Notes: generated by a model from the letters alone, not told the origin. Shown: positions 1 through 8,545, numbered from the stretch's first letter. The stretch: 64,000 nucleotides of DNA from Sulfurovum riftiae (GCF_001595645.1 NZ_LNKT01000056.1:117276-181275), one strand, 5' to 3'. Numbers and translations: made by a program.

Positions 1-2
1 AC

Positions 3-365
3 ATACGCAAACCTTTCGAGCTTGAAGAGCTGAAACTGCGTATAGAAAAGAGCAAGATCCTTTTCCACATCGAGCAGGATACACCGGTGAAGCTTACGGA
101 AAAGCTGACCTATTATCCCAAAAAACATATGGTCAGTGACGGAACCAATGAGATGAACCTGCGCCCCAAAGAGTGTGAGATACTGGAGTATTTCATCGCC
201 CATCCGCAAAGGCTCATCTCCCAGGAAGAATTGATACAGAACCTCTGGGAGTTTGACGCACTTCCGAGCGATGCGACACTGCGCTCCTACATCCGTAACC
301 TCAGAGAGGTGATCGGTGCCGACAAGATCATTACGCAAAGGGGTATGGGTTACCGTTATGAATGA
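3..365 (+). CDS. OmpR/PhoB-family response regulator, C-terminal part (5' truncated)
   Basis: The frame is open from the first bases of the window, so the gene begins upstream. The first visible residues (IRKPFELEEL) are the end of a receiver domain: the conserved KPF with the invariant lysine-proline pair. The rest is a winged-helix transcription-activation domain (LRPKECEILEYF, then SDATLRSYIRNLR and a final GMGYRYE), the classic OmpR/PhoB DNA-binding fold. It binds DNA after phosphorylation by its partner kinase, whose start overlaps this stop by 8 bases, so the two are translationally coupled. The regulated genes cannot be told from the window. An internal ATG at 87 is not the true start. 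Confidence 0.95.
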   Translation: MRKPFELEELKLRIEKSKILFHIEQDTPVKLTEKLTYYPKKHMVSDGTNEMNLRPKECEILEYFIAHPQRLISQEELIQNLWEFDALPSDATLRSYIRNLREVIGADKIITQRGMGYRYE

Positions 366-1503
366 TCTTGAAAAAAAGTCCTTTTACTCCTTTCTGGGGC
401 TCTATATCATCTCCTCCTTTCTGTTCCTTTCGCTCATAGGCTTCTGGTACTATACCGCGCAGAAACATGCTTTGGAGAATGAGATACACTACAAGCTGGA
501 ACATATTGCAGACAGGATGGCTGGAGAGATCGTCATGGCACATATGCATGGTGCTCCCCGGAAGAAGATGGAGATCCCCAAAGATATTGAGTTTGCACTC
601 ATCGATACAAAAGGAAAGGTCGTAGAAGGAAAGCTGGTCAAACCCGATGTAACGATCACGCCGGGCTATTTTACCGTCGATGATTACAACATCCTCATTT
701 CGGATGCCCCAAAAGAACATTTGAACATCTCCTATGTGGTCGTCCAGTCCAATACCTTAAAAGAGAAACTTCATATGCTGAAGGATTCCGTGCTGATCAT
801 ACTGGGATTCGTCTCTTTTGTCATCGTGGTCATAGCATGGGTACTCTCAAAACTCTTTATGAAACCGGTGCGCCAACGTGTAGAGCAGATCGAGCGTTTT
901 ATCAACGATGTGACCCATGAGCTCAATACGCCCATTACCTCTCTTTCCATGTCTACGGATCAGGCTTTGAAAGCAGGGGAGTGTACGAACAAAACGCTGA
1001 AGAACATCTCCATCAGTACCAAACAGCTTTATGACATTTACCGCTCATTGACCTATCTGAACTTTTCCTCCAATACAGAGATCCCCGAAGTGATCGATGT
1101 CAAAGAGGTTCTGCTGCGAAGTATCGACTACTACAGCGGGCTGGCGGAGATCAAGCGTATTGAGTTCCATGTAGAGGCGGAAGAGACACTGTTCGCCATA
1201 CCCGAAGCACAGCTCTCCCTGCTGTTTGGTAATCTCATAGGCAATGCCATCAAATACTCTTCTCCACGGTCGAAAATAGAGATCTCTCTGAAAGAGAAGA
1301 TGTTCCGTATCAGGGACTATGGTATCGGAATAGATCCTAAACAGAAAAAGGAGATCTTTGAAAAGTTTAAAAGAGGGACATCCTACTCCGGAGGGTTTGG
1401 TATAGGTTTGAGTATCGTCAAAGAGATATGCAATGAGTACGGTATAGAAGTTGAACTTGATTCTGTTTTGGGTGAGGGTACAGAGTTCAGGTTGAAATTT
1501 TAA
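358..1503 (+). CDS. Two-component sensor histidine kinase
   Basis: Membrane histidine kinase of 381 residues. Two membrane segments (about 10-32 and 144-164) flank a periplasmic sensor of roughly 110 residues with no recognisable domain. The DHp helix carries the H-box FINDVTHELNTPITS, with phospho-acceptor His187. The ATPase domain has the N-box GNAIKYS, G1 DYGIGID and G2 GFGIGLSIV. No HAMP domain is evident between the second membrane helix and the H-box. The start at 358 was chosen because it overlaps the regulator stop and begins MNDLEKKSFY just before the first membrane segment; an ATG 14 codons earlier lies inside the regulator. The signal sensed is unknown. Confidence 0.93.
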   Translation: MNDLEKKSFYSFLGLYIISSFLFLSLIGFWYYTAQKHALENEIHYKLEHIADRMAGEIVMAHMHGAPRKKMEIPKDIEFALIDTKGKVVEGKLVKPDVTITPGYFTVDDYNILISDAPKEHLNISYVVVQSNTLKEKLHMLKDSVLIILGFVSFVIVVIAWVLSKLFMKPVRQRVEQIERFINDVTHELNTPITSLSMSTDQALKAGECTNKTLKNISISTKQLYDIYRSLTYLNFSSNTEIPEVIDVKEVLLRSIDYYSGLAEIKRIEFHVEAEETLFAIPEAQLSLLFGNLIGNAIKYSSPRSKIEISLKEKMFRIRDYGIGIDPKQKKEIFEKFKRGTSYSGGFGIGLSIVKEICNEYGIEVELDSVLGEGTEFRLKF

Positions 1504-1831
1504 TATATAATAAATTCTATAGATTTAATTGACATTGAAAGTTTTTTCAGTTACACTACTTCATATGACCTATCCATAGAAGCATTTCTGAAAACCCCAG
1601 AACTACTACAACGGACAAGGGGTATTCGGTTCATTTTTTTGGAAAATGTAGCCTCCTTCATTGATAATCAACATACTGAAGAGCCGAATATCTTGTAGGA
1701 ACCTGGGGTATTCAGAGATGCTTATATATCTTAAACATTCTACCGGTTATCCTGTATCTGAAATGCGATTCAATTTTTTATGGGATGTAGGATATACTAC
1801 GCGATTTGATTGACAAAGGCAAAGTTCAGCA
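1504..1831. repeat. Gene-free stretch holding a nested inverted repeat
   Basis: This 328-base gap has no supported gene. It contains a long imperfect hairpin: 1581-1600 pairs with 1703-1722 (18 of 20 positions), 1606-1611 with 1693-1698 (6 of 6) and 1623-1632 with 1681-1690 (9 of 10), around an AT-rich centre. A GGGGTATTCRG-like motif occurs in both orientations (about 1589-1598 and 1681-1690 on minus, 1619-1629 and 1705-1715 on plus). It could be a folded RNA leader of the Rrf2 gene, a miniature mobile element, or clustered operators; the sequence alone does not decide. Confidence 0.6.
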
Positions 1832-2245
1832 ATGACAGGAATTTCATCTAAAACGATCTACGCAGTTGCGGCACTTCATGAACTCAGTATGATACAGAAT
1901 GATGCCGTTCTTAAAATAAAAGCTATCGCAGAACGGGCAAACGTACCACAAAACTTTCTGGAACAGATACTGCTTGAACTGAGAAAACAGAATATTCTTC
2001 ATAGTGTCAAGGGTGCACATGGCGGATACAGACTGGCGAAACAGCTGAAAGATATCACCCTGAAAGATATTGTAATGGTCCTCGAGACCGATGCGCTTTC
2101 CGATGTATGCCGAACCAACAATCCCACCCTGAAACTCTTCTGGGAAGACATCAGGGAAGGTGTGGCCAATGTGTTTGATATGCCGCTCTCTGAACTCAAA
2201 AACTATCAGCAAAAAGCCAATCATACATTGAACTACTCCATATAG
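1832..2245 (+). CDS. Rrf2-family transcriptional regulator
   Basis: A 137-residue winged-helix regulator of the Rrf2 family. Seen: the N-terminal helices with the recognition stretch VPQNFLEQILLELRKQ, and the family wing motif VKGAHGGYRLAK. The Fe-S members (IscR, NsrR, RsrR) use three clustered cysteines; only one cysteine is visible in the ligand loop (DVCRTNN), so a cluster held by three cysteines is unlikely. It therefore resembles the cluster-free CymR type, which senses cysteine metabolism. That fits the neighbour: directly downstream lies a fragment of a sulfhydrylase-type PLP enzyme. The target is inferred, not shown. Confidence 0.88.
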   Translation: MTGISSKTIYAVAALHELSMIQNDAVLKIKAIAERANVPQNFLEQILLELRKQNILHSVKGAHGGYRLAKQLKDITLKDIVMVLETDALSDVCRTNNPTLKLFWEDIREGVANVFDMPLSELKNYQQKANHTLNYSI

Positions 2246-2254
2246 GGAAAAGAG

Positions 2255-2386
2255 ATGACAAAAGATTTCACACGAACTTTCCTTGAAGTGCATGAGGGGC
2301 TTATCCGGGTATCCATCGGATTGGAAGATCCCGAAGCGGTCGCGAAAGATCTTCTTCAGTCCGCACAGGCAGCGGCGGACCTGTAG
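2255..2386 (+). pseudogene. Remnant of a Cys/Met-metabolism PLP enzyme (O-acetylhomoserine sulfhydrylase / cystathionine gamma-synthase type)
   Basis: A 43-codon frame starts nine bases after the Rrf2 stop, with a purine-rich GGGAAAAGAG before its ATG. Its sequence HEGLIRVSIGLEDPEAVAKD matches the extreme C-terminus of the trans-sulfuration PLP family (MetB/MetY/MetC), where GLIRVSVGIED is near-invariant. The roughly 380 residues that normally precede this, including the PLP lysine, are absent. The start signal and the C-terminus survive, which suggests a large internal deletion after the gene sat in an operon with the regulator. The short product would have no catalytic activity. Confidence 0.75.
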
Positions 2387-2393
2387 GCAGGAT

Positions 2394-3608
2394 ATGATGC
2401 TCCGAAGTATTGCATTCTTTCTCTGTACGCTTTTCCTGCTTGAAGCCGGAGAGAAGCAGAGCAGTGCCATAGCCTATCTTAACACTATCCGGCAGAAAGC
2501 GGGGCTGATAAAGCTCAGACCAGACACCGCTTTGAGAAAAGCGGCACAGTCCCATGCGAAATATCTTCTGATACAGCAGCAATACGGGCACTATGAAAAA
2601 AAAGGACGCAGGGGATATACGGGGAAAACCCCTGCAGACAGAGCGCTCTATGCCGGGTATCTTTCCCGGGCGGTCATGGAAAATGTTTCTGTAAATGCCA
2701 AAAACTACCACCAATCGATCGATACACTCTTTGCCGCGATCTATCACCGTTTTGTTTTCCTGAATTTCAACAGGAATGAGATAGGTGTGGGGAGTGCCTT
2801 TGGCAAGAAAAAGAAGCGCAGGATCGTTTCTGCCTTCGTGTATCTTATGGGATCCAGTGAGATATCGGGACTCTGCAAAGAGTATTTCGAACTTGAGAAC
2901 GGCATTTTCTATATGGATGACCTCTGCAAGGATCCCGCACAGATGGTTCCCCAGTACCTCTATGAAGCAAAACGTGAAGCGGTCAGAAGAAAGAACGCTC
3001 CGATCGTACTCCATCCCTCTCCCCATGCCAGAGATGTCCTCCCTGTCTTCTATACGGAACATCCGCATCCTCTGCCCGGGTCAAAAGTCAGCGGATACCC
3101 CGTCTCCGTCCAGTTCAACCCGGCTTTTTACTCCAGTGTGAAGCTTAAAAAATTTCGTCTGTATGATGCCGGGGGAAGGGAGATAAGAAAGGTAAAGCTC
3201 CTCACGCACAACAATGATGTGAATCACCGTTTCACGCCGCTGCAGTTCGCACTCATGCCCCTGAAAAGACTGGATTTCGCACAGACATACCGTGTGGCAT
3301 TCGAAGCCGTGGCAGACGGGAAGCGTATTGAAAAAAGCTGGAAGTTCACGACAAAGGGCTTTAAAGAGAAACTGTACACAATAACAAAAAGGAAGACTAC
3401 GCTGAAAGTGAAAAAGGGAGAAAAGATCGTGCTCTTTTTCAAGCCAAAGTCGAACAAAGACGTACTGAACTGCGTCAACTACACGGACAAACTGCATATT
3501 ACCTGTTATGACCAGAACACACTCCGCGTCAGGGTTCCTGCAAACAGGTATTTTTCCGAATATACCCTGCATGCAGGAAACAGGCGTGTCATTCTGAAAA
3601 TGGACTGA
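2394..3608 (+). CDS. Exported CAP-domain (SCP/PR1-like) protein with Ig-like C-terminus
   Basis: About 404 residues. The start is the ATG pair at 2394/2397 after GGCAGGAT; longer forms would read through the PLP-enzyme remnant. A signal peptide (LRSIAFFLCTLFLLEAG) comes first. Residues about 20-160 form a CAP domain: AAQSHAKYLL, GHYEKKG and MENVSVNAKNYHQ carry the family histidines and Glu-Asn. The C-terminal half (from about PVFYTEHPHPLPGSKVSGYP) is beta-rich and resembles the Ig-like module often joined to bacterial CAP proteins. Its role is unknown; CAP proteins are secreted or surface proteins of varied function. It runs convergently into the PPK2 gene with four bases between. Confidence 0.8.
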   Translation: MMLRSIAFFLCTLFLLEAGEKQSSAIAYLNTIRQKAGLIKLRPDTALRKAAQSHAKYLLIQQQYGHYEKKGRRGYTGKTPADRALYAGYLSRAVMENVSVNAKNYHQSIDTLFAAIYHRFVFLNFNRNEIGVGSAFGKKKKRRIVSAFVYLMGSSEISGLCKEYFELENGIFYMDDLCKDPAQMVPQYLYEAKREAVRRKNAPIVLHPSPHARDVLPVFYTEHPHPLPGSKVSGYPVSVQFNPAFYSSVKLKKFRLYDAGGREIRKVKLLTHNNDVNHRFTPLQFALMPLKRLDFAQTYRVAFEAVADGKRIEKSWKFTTKGFKEKLYTITKRKTTLKVKKGEKIVLFFKPKSNKDVLNCVNYTDKLHITCYDQNTLRVRVPANRYFSEYTLHAGNRRVILKMD

Positions 3609-3612
3609 AGAG

Positions 3613-4500
3613 TCAGGCCATTTTTTCTTCAGTAATCAGCTTTTCAAGTCTGATGATCTCTTTGGAACCGTCATAAAGGATCTCCGGTTCGGTCTTCAGG
3701 TCGAGATCGGGTGATTTTCCCTCGTAGTCAAAAGAGGAGAGGATATGTTTGATGACATTGATGCGTGCGGTTTTTTTGTCATCCGAGTTGAGAATGGTCC
3801 AGGGAGCATGCTCTGTATGCGAAGCCAGCAGCATGGAGTATTTGGCAATGGTGTATTTGTCCCAGAGCTCCTGTGCTTTGATATCTATGGGAGAGATCTT
3901 GAAATTCTTGAGCGGGTTGACCTTCCGATCATGAAAACGTCTTGCCTGTTCCTCCTTCGAGACGGAAAGGTAGAACTTGATCAGGTGTGTTCCGGAGCCC
4001 ACCTGCATCTCCTCGTAAAAAGGCACTTCGTGTAGGAACCTTGCGTGTTCCTGCTCCGTACAGAACCCCATGACAGGTTCAACACCGGCACGGTTGTACC
4101 AACTTCTGTCGAAGATCGTGATCTCCCCGCCGCTGGGCAGGTGTGTCGTATAGCGCTGAAAGTACCACTGTGTCTTTTCGACATCGGAGGGTTTTCCGAG
4201 CGCTACGACCCTGGCACCGCGCGGATTGAGGTGCTCGATGATCCGCTTGATGGTCCCGCCTTTGCCTGCAGCATCGCGTCCTTCGAAGATGATAAGCAGT
4301 TTCAGGCCTTTCTCTTTGACATGGTTCTGGAGTTTGAGCAGTTCCATCTGCAGTATCTTCAGTTCTTTTTCGTAATTGAGGGTACTCTCTTTTTTCCAGA
4401 CAGGCAGACGGGGCTCTTTCCCCTCTGCGATCCGTGAACCCTCTTTTTTACACTTCTCTTCACATAACGCTATAAATTTCTTTTGCAGTTTTTTCCCCAT
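3613..4500 (-). CDS. ppk2: Polyphosphate kinase 2 (PPK2 family)
   Basis: A 295-residue cytoplasmic kinase using polyphosphate to phosphorylate nucleotides (class I members mainly turn ADP into ATP or GDP into GTP). Seen: Walker A FEGRDAAGKGG at about 72-82, Walker B-like DRSWYNRAGVE from Asp132, and the lid region RRFHDRKVNPLKNFK. One full PPK2 domain with a basic N-terminal extension of about 40 residues, as usual for single-domain class I enzymes. The gene is followed by sppA on the same strand after 97 bases, but no functional link is known. Substrate choice cannot be read from the sequence with certainty. Confidence 0.93.
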   Translation of the reverse strand: MGKKLQKKFIALCEEKCKKEGSRIAEGKEPRLPVWKKESTLNYEKELKILQMELLKLQNHVKEKGLKLLIIFEGRDAAGKGGTIKRIIEHLNPRGARVVALGKPSDVEKTQWYFQRYTTHLPSGGEITIFDRSWYNRAGVEPVMGFCTEQEHARFLHEVPFYEEMQVGSGTHLIKFYLSVSKEEQARRFHDRKVNPLKNFKISPIDIKAQELWDKYTIAKYSMLLASHTEHAPWTILNSDDKKTARINVIKHILSSFDYEGKSPDLDLKTEPEILYDGSKEIIRLEKLITEEKMA

Positions 4501-4597
4501 CCGGTTTCCTTCACAATTAAAAGTATGTATATGCCGATATTATACACTATTTGTAAGACACCGGAAATAAGATGTCTATCGATGCAGAGAGTAGATT

Positions 4598-5455
4598 CTA
4601 GAAGAGTACGGATTTCAAGCCGTAGAAATACCCCTGAAGTTTCAGGATGCTTTCTGTTCCCAGGCTTTCGATAAAGGCTTCGAACTTGTCTTTCTCTTTC
4701 CAGACCGGCTTTTTCACTTTGGCCAATTCGGCTACCTGCTTCTTTGCACTGCTTTTGGTAGCCACTTCATCTATGAGCCCCACCTCTTTGGCTCTTTTGG
4801 AAGAGAAGATGTGCGCATCGGCATAGGCTTTGTCATTTTTGACCTCCAGTCCTCTGGCCTCGGCGACATCCGAGACGAAGAGTTCGTAGGTGTCTTTGGT
4901 CAGCCGTTCCAGCTCTTCCCTCTCTTTTGGGGTCCACTTTCTTGTCGGTGTCCCGGCCTCTTTGTAGGTACCTTCCTTGACCACCTGCGTACCGATGCCT
5001 ATTTTGTCCATCAACCGTTCAAGGTTGGGGCTTTCCATGATCACTCCGATGGAACCGACGATCGATCCCGGATTGGCGATGATCCTGTTGGCATAGATGG
5101 ATGCGTAGTAGCTGCCGCTTGCCATGATGCCGCTGGCATAGGCGATGACCGGTTTGTGTTCCCTGAGTTCCTTGATCGCGTAACAGATCTCTATGGAGGG
5201 AGGTACGGCACCTCCGGGAGAGTTGACATTGAGAAGTACACCTTTGATGTCGTCATCTTTTTGTGCTTCGTTTATCTCTTTGAGGACTTTGTCGGCATCC
5301 ATGATGGGACCGCTGAGCTTGATCTCCTGCAGGTTGGCAGGTTTCAGTTTTGATTCGGAAGTGGGCATAAAGACGATCAGCAGGATGAGCAGAAAAAGCA
5401 TCCCTTTGAAATGGTCACCGATCCATTTGATGAAATCACTGATCTTTTTAAACAT
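4598..5455 (-). CDS. sppA: Signal peptide peptidase SppA (short form)
   Basis: A membrane-anchored serine protease of 285 residues that degrades cleaved signal peptides. One N-terminal membrane segment (about 19-31) is followed by a single S49 protease domain, so this is the half-length 36K type that forms oligomers. Seen: NSPGGAV oxyanion region at about 78-84, nucleophile Ser113 in GIMASGSYY, and the general-base Lys165 in EGTYKEAG, spaced as in the Bacillus enzyme. Its ATG overlaps the stop of the upstream aminodeoxyfutalosine deaminase gene by 8 bases, so the two are co-translated, although their functions differ. Confidence 0.93.
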   Translation of the reverse strand: MFKKISDFIKWIGDHFKGMLFLLILLIVFMPTSESKLKPANLQEIKLSGPIMDADKVLKEINEAQKDDDIKGVLLNVNSPGGAVPPSIEICYAIKELREHKPVIAYASGIMASGSYYASIYANRIIANPGSIVGSIGVIMESPNLERLMDKIGIGTQVVKEGTYKEAGTPTRKWTPKEREELERLTKDTYELFVSDVAEARGLEVKNDKAYADAHIFSSKRAKEVGLIDEVATKSSAKKQVAELAKVKKPVWKEKDKFEAFIESLGTESILKLQGYFYGLKSVLF

Positions 5456-6662
5456 ATTTTTCTCCTTCTATATAGACATGCGAGACCTGCTTGGTATGAA
5501 TGATGCTCCACAAGGCAACCTCTTCTTTGCTCTGGGGCATGGCCGGAAGCGTGAGTACGGCAAGGTCTGCAGCAGCCCCGACCTCTATCTTTCCGCAGTC
5601 GAGTCCGAGTATCTCGGCGGCATCCCTGGTACTCGCTTTGATGAGCTGTTCGGCCAGAGTATGTATAGGTATGTCGTTATGCAGCATCAGTGCAGCCCTG
5701 AATTCATCGAAAATGTTGAGTGAATCGTTGGAACTCAACCCGTCTGTGGCAACGGAGAATGGCAGTTTAAGTTCTTCTATCTTGAGGCGTCCGCAGCCAA
5801 GATAACGGTTCGAACGCGGACAGTGGGCTATGGAATGTCCCTTTTTACTCAGGTATGCCAGCTCTTCCTGTGTCGCCTGTACCGCATGGGCAAAATGGGT
5901 CGGATAGGTATCGAAGGCATGCATGAACTCCTCAATATCCGTTACCGGTACGGTGGTGTTGAAGTACTTTTCAAAGAAGGATTTAAGTTCTCCCTCTCCC
6001 CTCTCGAGCCATTGACGTTCCGCCTGTGACTCCAGAAAGTGGGCCGTCAAAGGCATTTTATGCTGTTTGGCAAGTGTCACGGCTTTCTGCAGGATGACGG
6101 GGTGGACGGAGTAGGGGGAATGGACCGCTACAGCAGGTATGATGCGTGCTTCCTTGCTGCAGCTTTGCGACGCCGCGACACGTTCAAGGAAATCGCCGTA
6201 AAGCATGTCGGCAGTAGCCGCATTGGAGCCAATGACCTCATTGAAGAAGACGACACGCTGCGCCGCCTTTTCACATACTTCAAGTTCCGTGCCGAAGCTG
6301 GATATGGCACCGAAAGTGGTAATGCCCGAACGCAGCATCTCATCACACTCTTTTTGCATCATAGCATTGTCGCAGGCATTTACGAGATCGTCCCTGTGTT
6401 CTATGACCGAATCGAGCCAGGGCATGAACGAGCCGTATTTCAAAGAGGTTTTGTTGGCAGAGAATTCGAGGTGCACATGGGTGTTGATGAACCCTGGGTA
6501 GACCACCGAGTAGGGTGCCGTTCTGATGATCTCCGCATCCGGATAGACTGTGAGAAGACTTTCCAGCGGGCCGATGCCGCGGATCTGTGTATCAAAAGCT
6601 ACGGCCTGATGCTCAATAAAGCCGTTGGGTGTATAGATGTGGTCGGCACTGATGACCTTCAT
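5448..6662 (-). CDS. mqnX: 6-aminodeoxyfutalosine deaminase (amidohydrolase)
   Basis: A 404-residue metal-dependent hydrolase of the amidohydrolase superfamily. Metal-binding His62 and His64 lie in NTHVHLEF; further motifs are AVHSPYSVHP, HSIAHCPRSNRYLG and SVATDGLSSND with the catalytic aspartate. The FSANKTSLKYGSF stretch after the HxH motif closely follows Helicobacter HP0267 (FSNNKASFDYGSF, from memory), an enzyme known to deaminate 6-amino-6-deoxyfutalosine in the futalosine route to menaquinone; Nitratiruptor has a related one. The start at 6662 follows an AGGAG site; upstream in-frame codons cross the divergent aroQ gene and are rejected. Other futalosine genes are not in this window. 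Confidence 0.85.
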   Translation of the reverse strand: MKVISADHIYTPNGFIEHQAVAFDTQIRGIGPLESLLTVYPDAEIIRTAPYSVVYPGFINTHVHLEFSANKTSLKYGSFMPWLDSVIEHRDDLVNACDNAMMQKECDEMLRSGITTFGAISSFGTELEVCEKAAQRVVFFNEVIGSNAATADMLYGDFLERVAASQSCSKEARIIPAVAVHSPYSVHPVILQKAVTLAKQHKMPLTAHFLESQAERQWLERGEGELKSFFEKYFNTTVPVTDIEEFMHAFDTYPTHFAHAVQATQEELAYLSKKGHSIAHCPRSNRYLGCGRLKIEELKLPFSVATDGLSSNDSLNIFDEFRAALMLHNDIPIHTLAEQLIKASTRDAAEILGLDCGKIEVGAAADLAVLTLPAMPQSKEEVALWSIIHTKQVSHVYIEGEKYV

Positions 6663-6728
6663 GACATCTCCTTTTAATTCTATTTCGATAAAATCATACC
6701 CTAAAATATACAATAAGAAGGTAGTTAA

Positions 6729-7217
6729 ATGAAAATAGTAGTAATCCAAGGTCCAAACCTCAATATGCTCGGAATCAGAGAACAGAACATCTATGGCCCG
6801 ATGAAACTGGAAGATATCCATAAGCAGATGAAAGGATATGCAGAGCAGAACAAGCTTGAGATCGAATTCTTTCAGAGCAACCTCGAGGGTGAGATCGTAG
6901 ATCGTATCCAGGAGTGTATCGGTGATGCTGACGGTATCATCATCAACCCGGCTGCCTATACGCATACTTCCATCGCTATCAGAGATGCGATTTCTGCAGT
7001 ACAGCTTCCAACGATCGAAGTACATCTCTCAAATATTCATCAGAGAGAAGAGTTCAGACACAAGTCTCTTATCGCACCTGTATGTGCAGGGCAGATTGTA
7101 GGTATGGGACCGTTCAGTTACCACCTTGCAATGGTTGGTATGACGCAGATCCTTTCTGAAGTGGCAGCCATGAAGCAGGCGCAGCAGAAGGCACAGGAAG
7201 CTCAGGCCAAAGCCTAA
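6729..7217 (+). CDS. aroQ: Type II 3-dehydroquinate dehydratase
   Basis: A 162-residue enzyme of the shikimate pathway, converting 3-dehydroquinate to 3-dehydroshikimate in the cytoplasm. Seen: [11 protein letters not shown] near the N-terminus with the flexible lid and catalytic tyrosine in [21 protein letters not shown] with the catalytic histidine, and [17 protein letters not shown]. All key residues are present. The last 17 residues form an Ala/Gln/Lys tail ([17 protein letters not shown]) beyond the usual end of the family. It is divergent from mqnX; 66 bases lie between. A repeat palindrome follows the stop before the M24 peptidase gene. Confidence 0.96.
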   Translation: MKIVVIQGPNLNMLGIREQNIYGPMKLEDIHKQMKGYAEQNKLEIEFFQSNLEGEIVDRIQECIGDADGIIINPAAYTHTSIAIRDAISAVQLPTIEVHLSNIHQREEFRHKSLIAPVCAGQIVGMGPFSYHLAMVGMTQILSEVAAMKQAQQKAQEAQAKA

Positions 7218-7241
7218 TCATACTCACTTCGATATTCTCTA

Positions 7242-7299
7242 TGTAGGGTCGGTTCGCCGACCAGCCATAAGCAATATCGGTCGATAGATCGACCCTACA
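7242..7299. repeat. GTAGGGT-type palindromic repeat, two copies facing each other
   Basis: Outer arms TGTAGGGTCG (7242-7251) and CGACCCTACA (7290-7299) are perfect inverse copies. Each end also contains an internal palindrome (GGTCGG..CCGACC near 7247-7262 and GGTCGAT..ATCGACC near 7279-7294). The left unit recurs almost unchanged at 14305-14325, so it is a dispersed element. It lies between aroQ and the M24 peptidase gene and could form an RNA hairpin between them. Confidence 0.8.
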
Positions 7300-7325
7300 C
7301 CCTTACTTTTAACCAAAGGCCTCCT

Positions 7326-8345
7326 ATGAATTATATGCTCAAAGATGAAAATGCCATCTATTATGAATGCGGCTACAGTTGTGACAATGCCCTCTATCTT
7401 TCGCTGGGCTCCGAAGCATATTTCATAACGGACAGCCGCTATACCATTGATGCGCAGGAGCATATCAAAGGTGCGAGGGTGGTGATAGATGCAGACCTTT
7501 ACGGACAGGCGGTCAGGCTTTTGAAAAAAGCCAGGGTCAAAAAGGTCCACTTCGATCCAAAGGAGTGGAGTGTGGCCGGTTTTGAGAAGATCTCTTCACA
7601 AACGAAGATCAGATTCAAACAGGTCATGGACCTTTCGCACAAAAAGCGCATTATCAAGAGTGATGAAGAGTTGAAGATCATTGCGAAAGCAGCCAAGCTG
7701 GGAGCCAAAGCTTTCAAAACACTGGCCAAAGAATTCAATACGAACGGTTTTAGTGAAAACGAGTTCACGTTGACACACCGTGCCAAAGCCATCCTGGGTG
7801 ATTTTGGCAAGTATGACCTCAGTTTCGACCCTATTGTGGCCATCAATGCCAATGCGGCAAAACCGCATGCCACACCGACAAGAAGAAAACTCAAAAAAGG
7901 GGACCTTCTGCTTGTCGATGCCGGGCTCAAATACAAACGTTACTGTTCAGACAGGACCCGTACCGTATTTGCAGAGAAAGGATTTGCTTTTAAGACTGGC
8001 CAGATCTTTGGTAAAAAAAAGATCCAGAAGGCCTACGATACTGTACTCAAAGCACACGACAACGCCATTGCCAAGGCACGTTCAGGCATGAGAGCCAAAA
8101 CGGTCGATGCACTGACACGCGATATTATTGAAAAGGCGGGATTTGGAAAGTATTATGTACACTCTACCGGACACGGAGTAGGCTTGGATATTCATGAAAT
8201 GCCCTATATTTCAAAAAAGTCCGACACAGTCATAGAGGACGGTATGGTCTACACCATAGAACCGGGCATCTATATCCCCGGGAAGTTTGGTATACGTATC
8301 GAAGATATGGTGGCGATGGTGGACGGTAGAGCACAAGTGCTCTAA
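7326..8345 (+). CDS. M24 family metallopeptidase (Xaa-Pro aminopeptidase-like)
   Basis: A 339-residue cytoplasmic peptidase of the pita-bread fold. The N-terminal creatinase-like domain (about 1-115) precedes the catalytic domain. All five metal ligands can be seen: Asp in LLVDAGLKY, Asp in YCSDRTRT, His in STGHGVGLDIHE, Glu in YTIEPGIYIPG and Glu in GIRIEDMV. It likely removes N-terminal residues next to proline (PepQ/PepP type); exact preference is not readable. It is slightly shorter than typical PepP (about 350-440). The gene stands alone between two repeat-bearing gaps. Confidence 0.9.
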   Translation: MNYMLKDENAIYYECGYSCDNALYLSLGSEAYFITDSRYTIDAQEHIKGARVVIDADLYGQAVRLLKKARVKKVHFDPKEWSVAGFEKISSQTKIRFKQVMDLSHKKRIIKSDEELKIIAKAAKLGAKAFKTLAKEFNTNGFSENEFTLTHRAKAILGDFGKYDLSFDPIVAINANAAKPHATPTRRKLKKGDLLLVDAGLKYKRYCSDRTRTVFAEKGFAFKTGQIFGKKKIQKAYDTVLKAHDNAIAKARSGMRAKTVDALTRDIIEKAGFGKYYVHSTGHGVGLDIHEMPYISKKSDTVIEDGMVYTIEPGIYIPGKFGIRIEDMVAMVDGRAQVL

Positions 8346-8545
8346 GTGAAAAATTTAAAGTGAAGAGTGAAGAGTGTCGGTATGCATTGCTTTGCAATGC
8401 TTCTGTGTTAGGTTTGTCACTGAGCACTTGGTGTGCCGATGCGTAGGCACCCATATTTGCAAAGCAAGGTGCCGGAGTCATCGTAGCATACTTGCGAAGT
8501 GACGCTTTTTTGTCTACTTTTTTTTAAAAAAAGTAGAGAAGAAAC
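8346..8545. repeat. Composite intergenic repeat: AT string plus several palindromes
   Basis: After the M24 peptidase stop comes a purine-rich string with GTGAAGAGT repeated (8346-8377), then a GCATTGC-TTT-GCAATGC palindrome (8384-8400), then further inverted pairs (GTGCC/GGCAC and GGCACC/GGTGCC within about 8430-8475). It ends in CTACTTTTTTT facing AAAAAAAGTAG near 8514-8538, which may act as a terminator on either strand. A very similar string plus GCATTGC palindrome lies at 29185-29241, so this is a dispersed mosaic element. No gene was found here. Confidence 0.65.

Noticed and set aside
331..720. Long open frame on the minus strand under the histidine kinase gene
   Set aside because: Antisense to a complete kinase frame; no family pattern and no ribosome site.
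1832..2245. IscR-type Fe-S regulator
   Set aside because: Only one cysteine in the ligand loop; a three-cysteine cluster site is absent.
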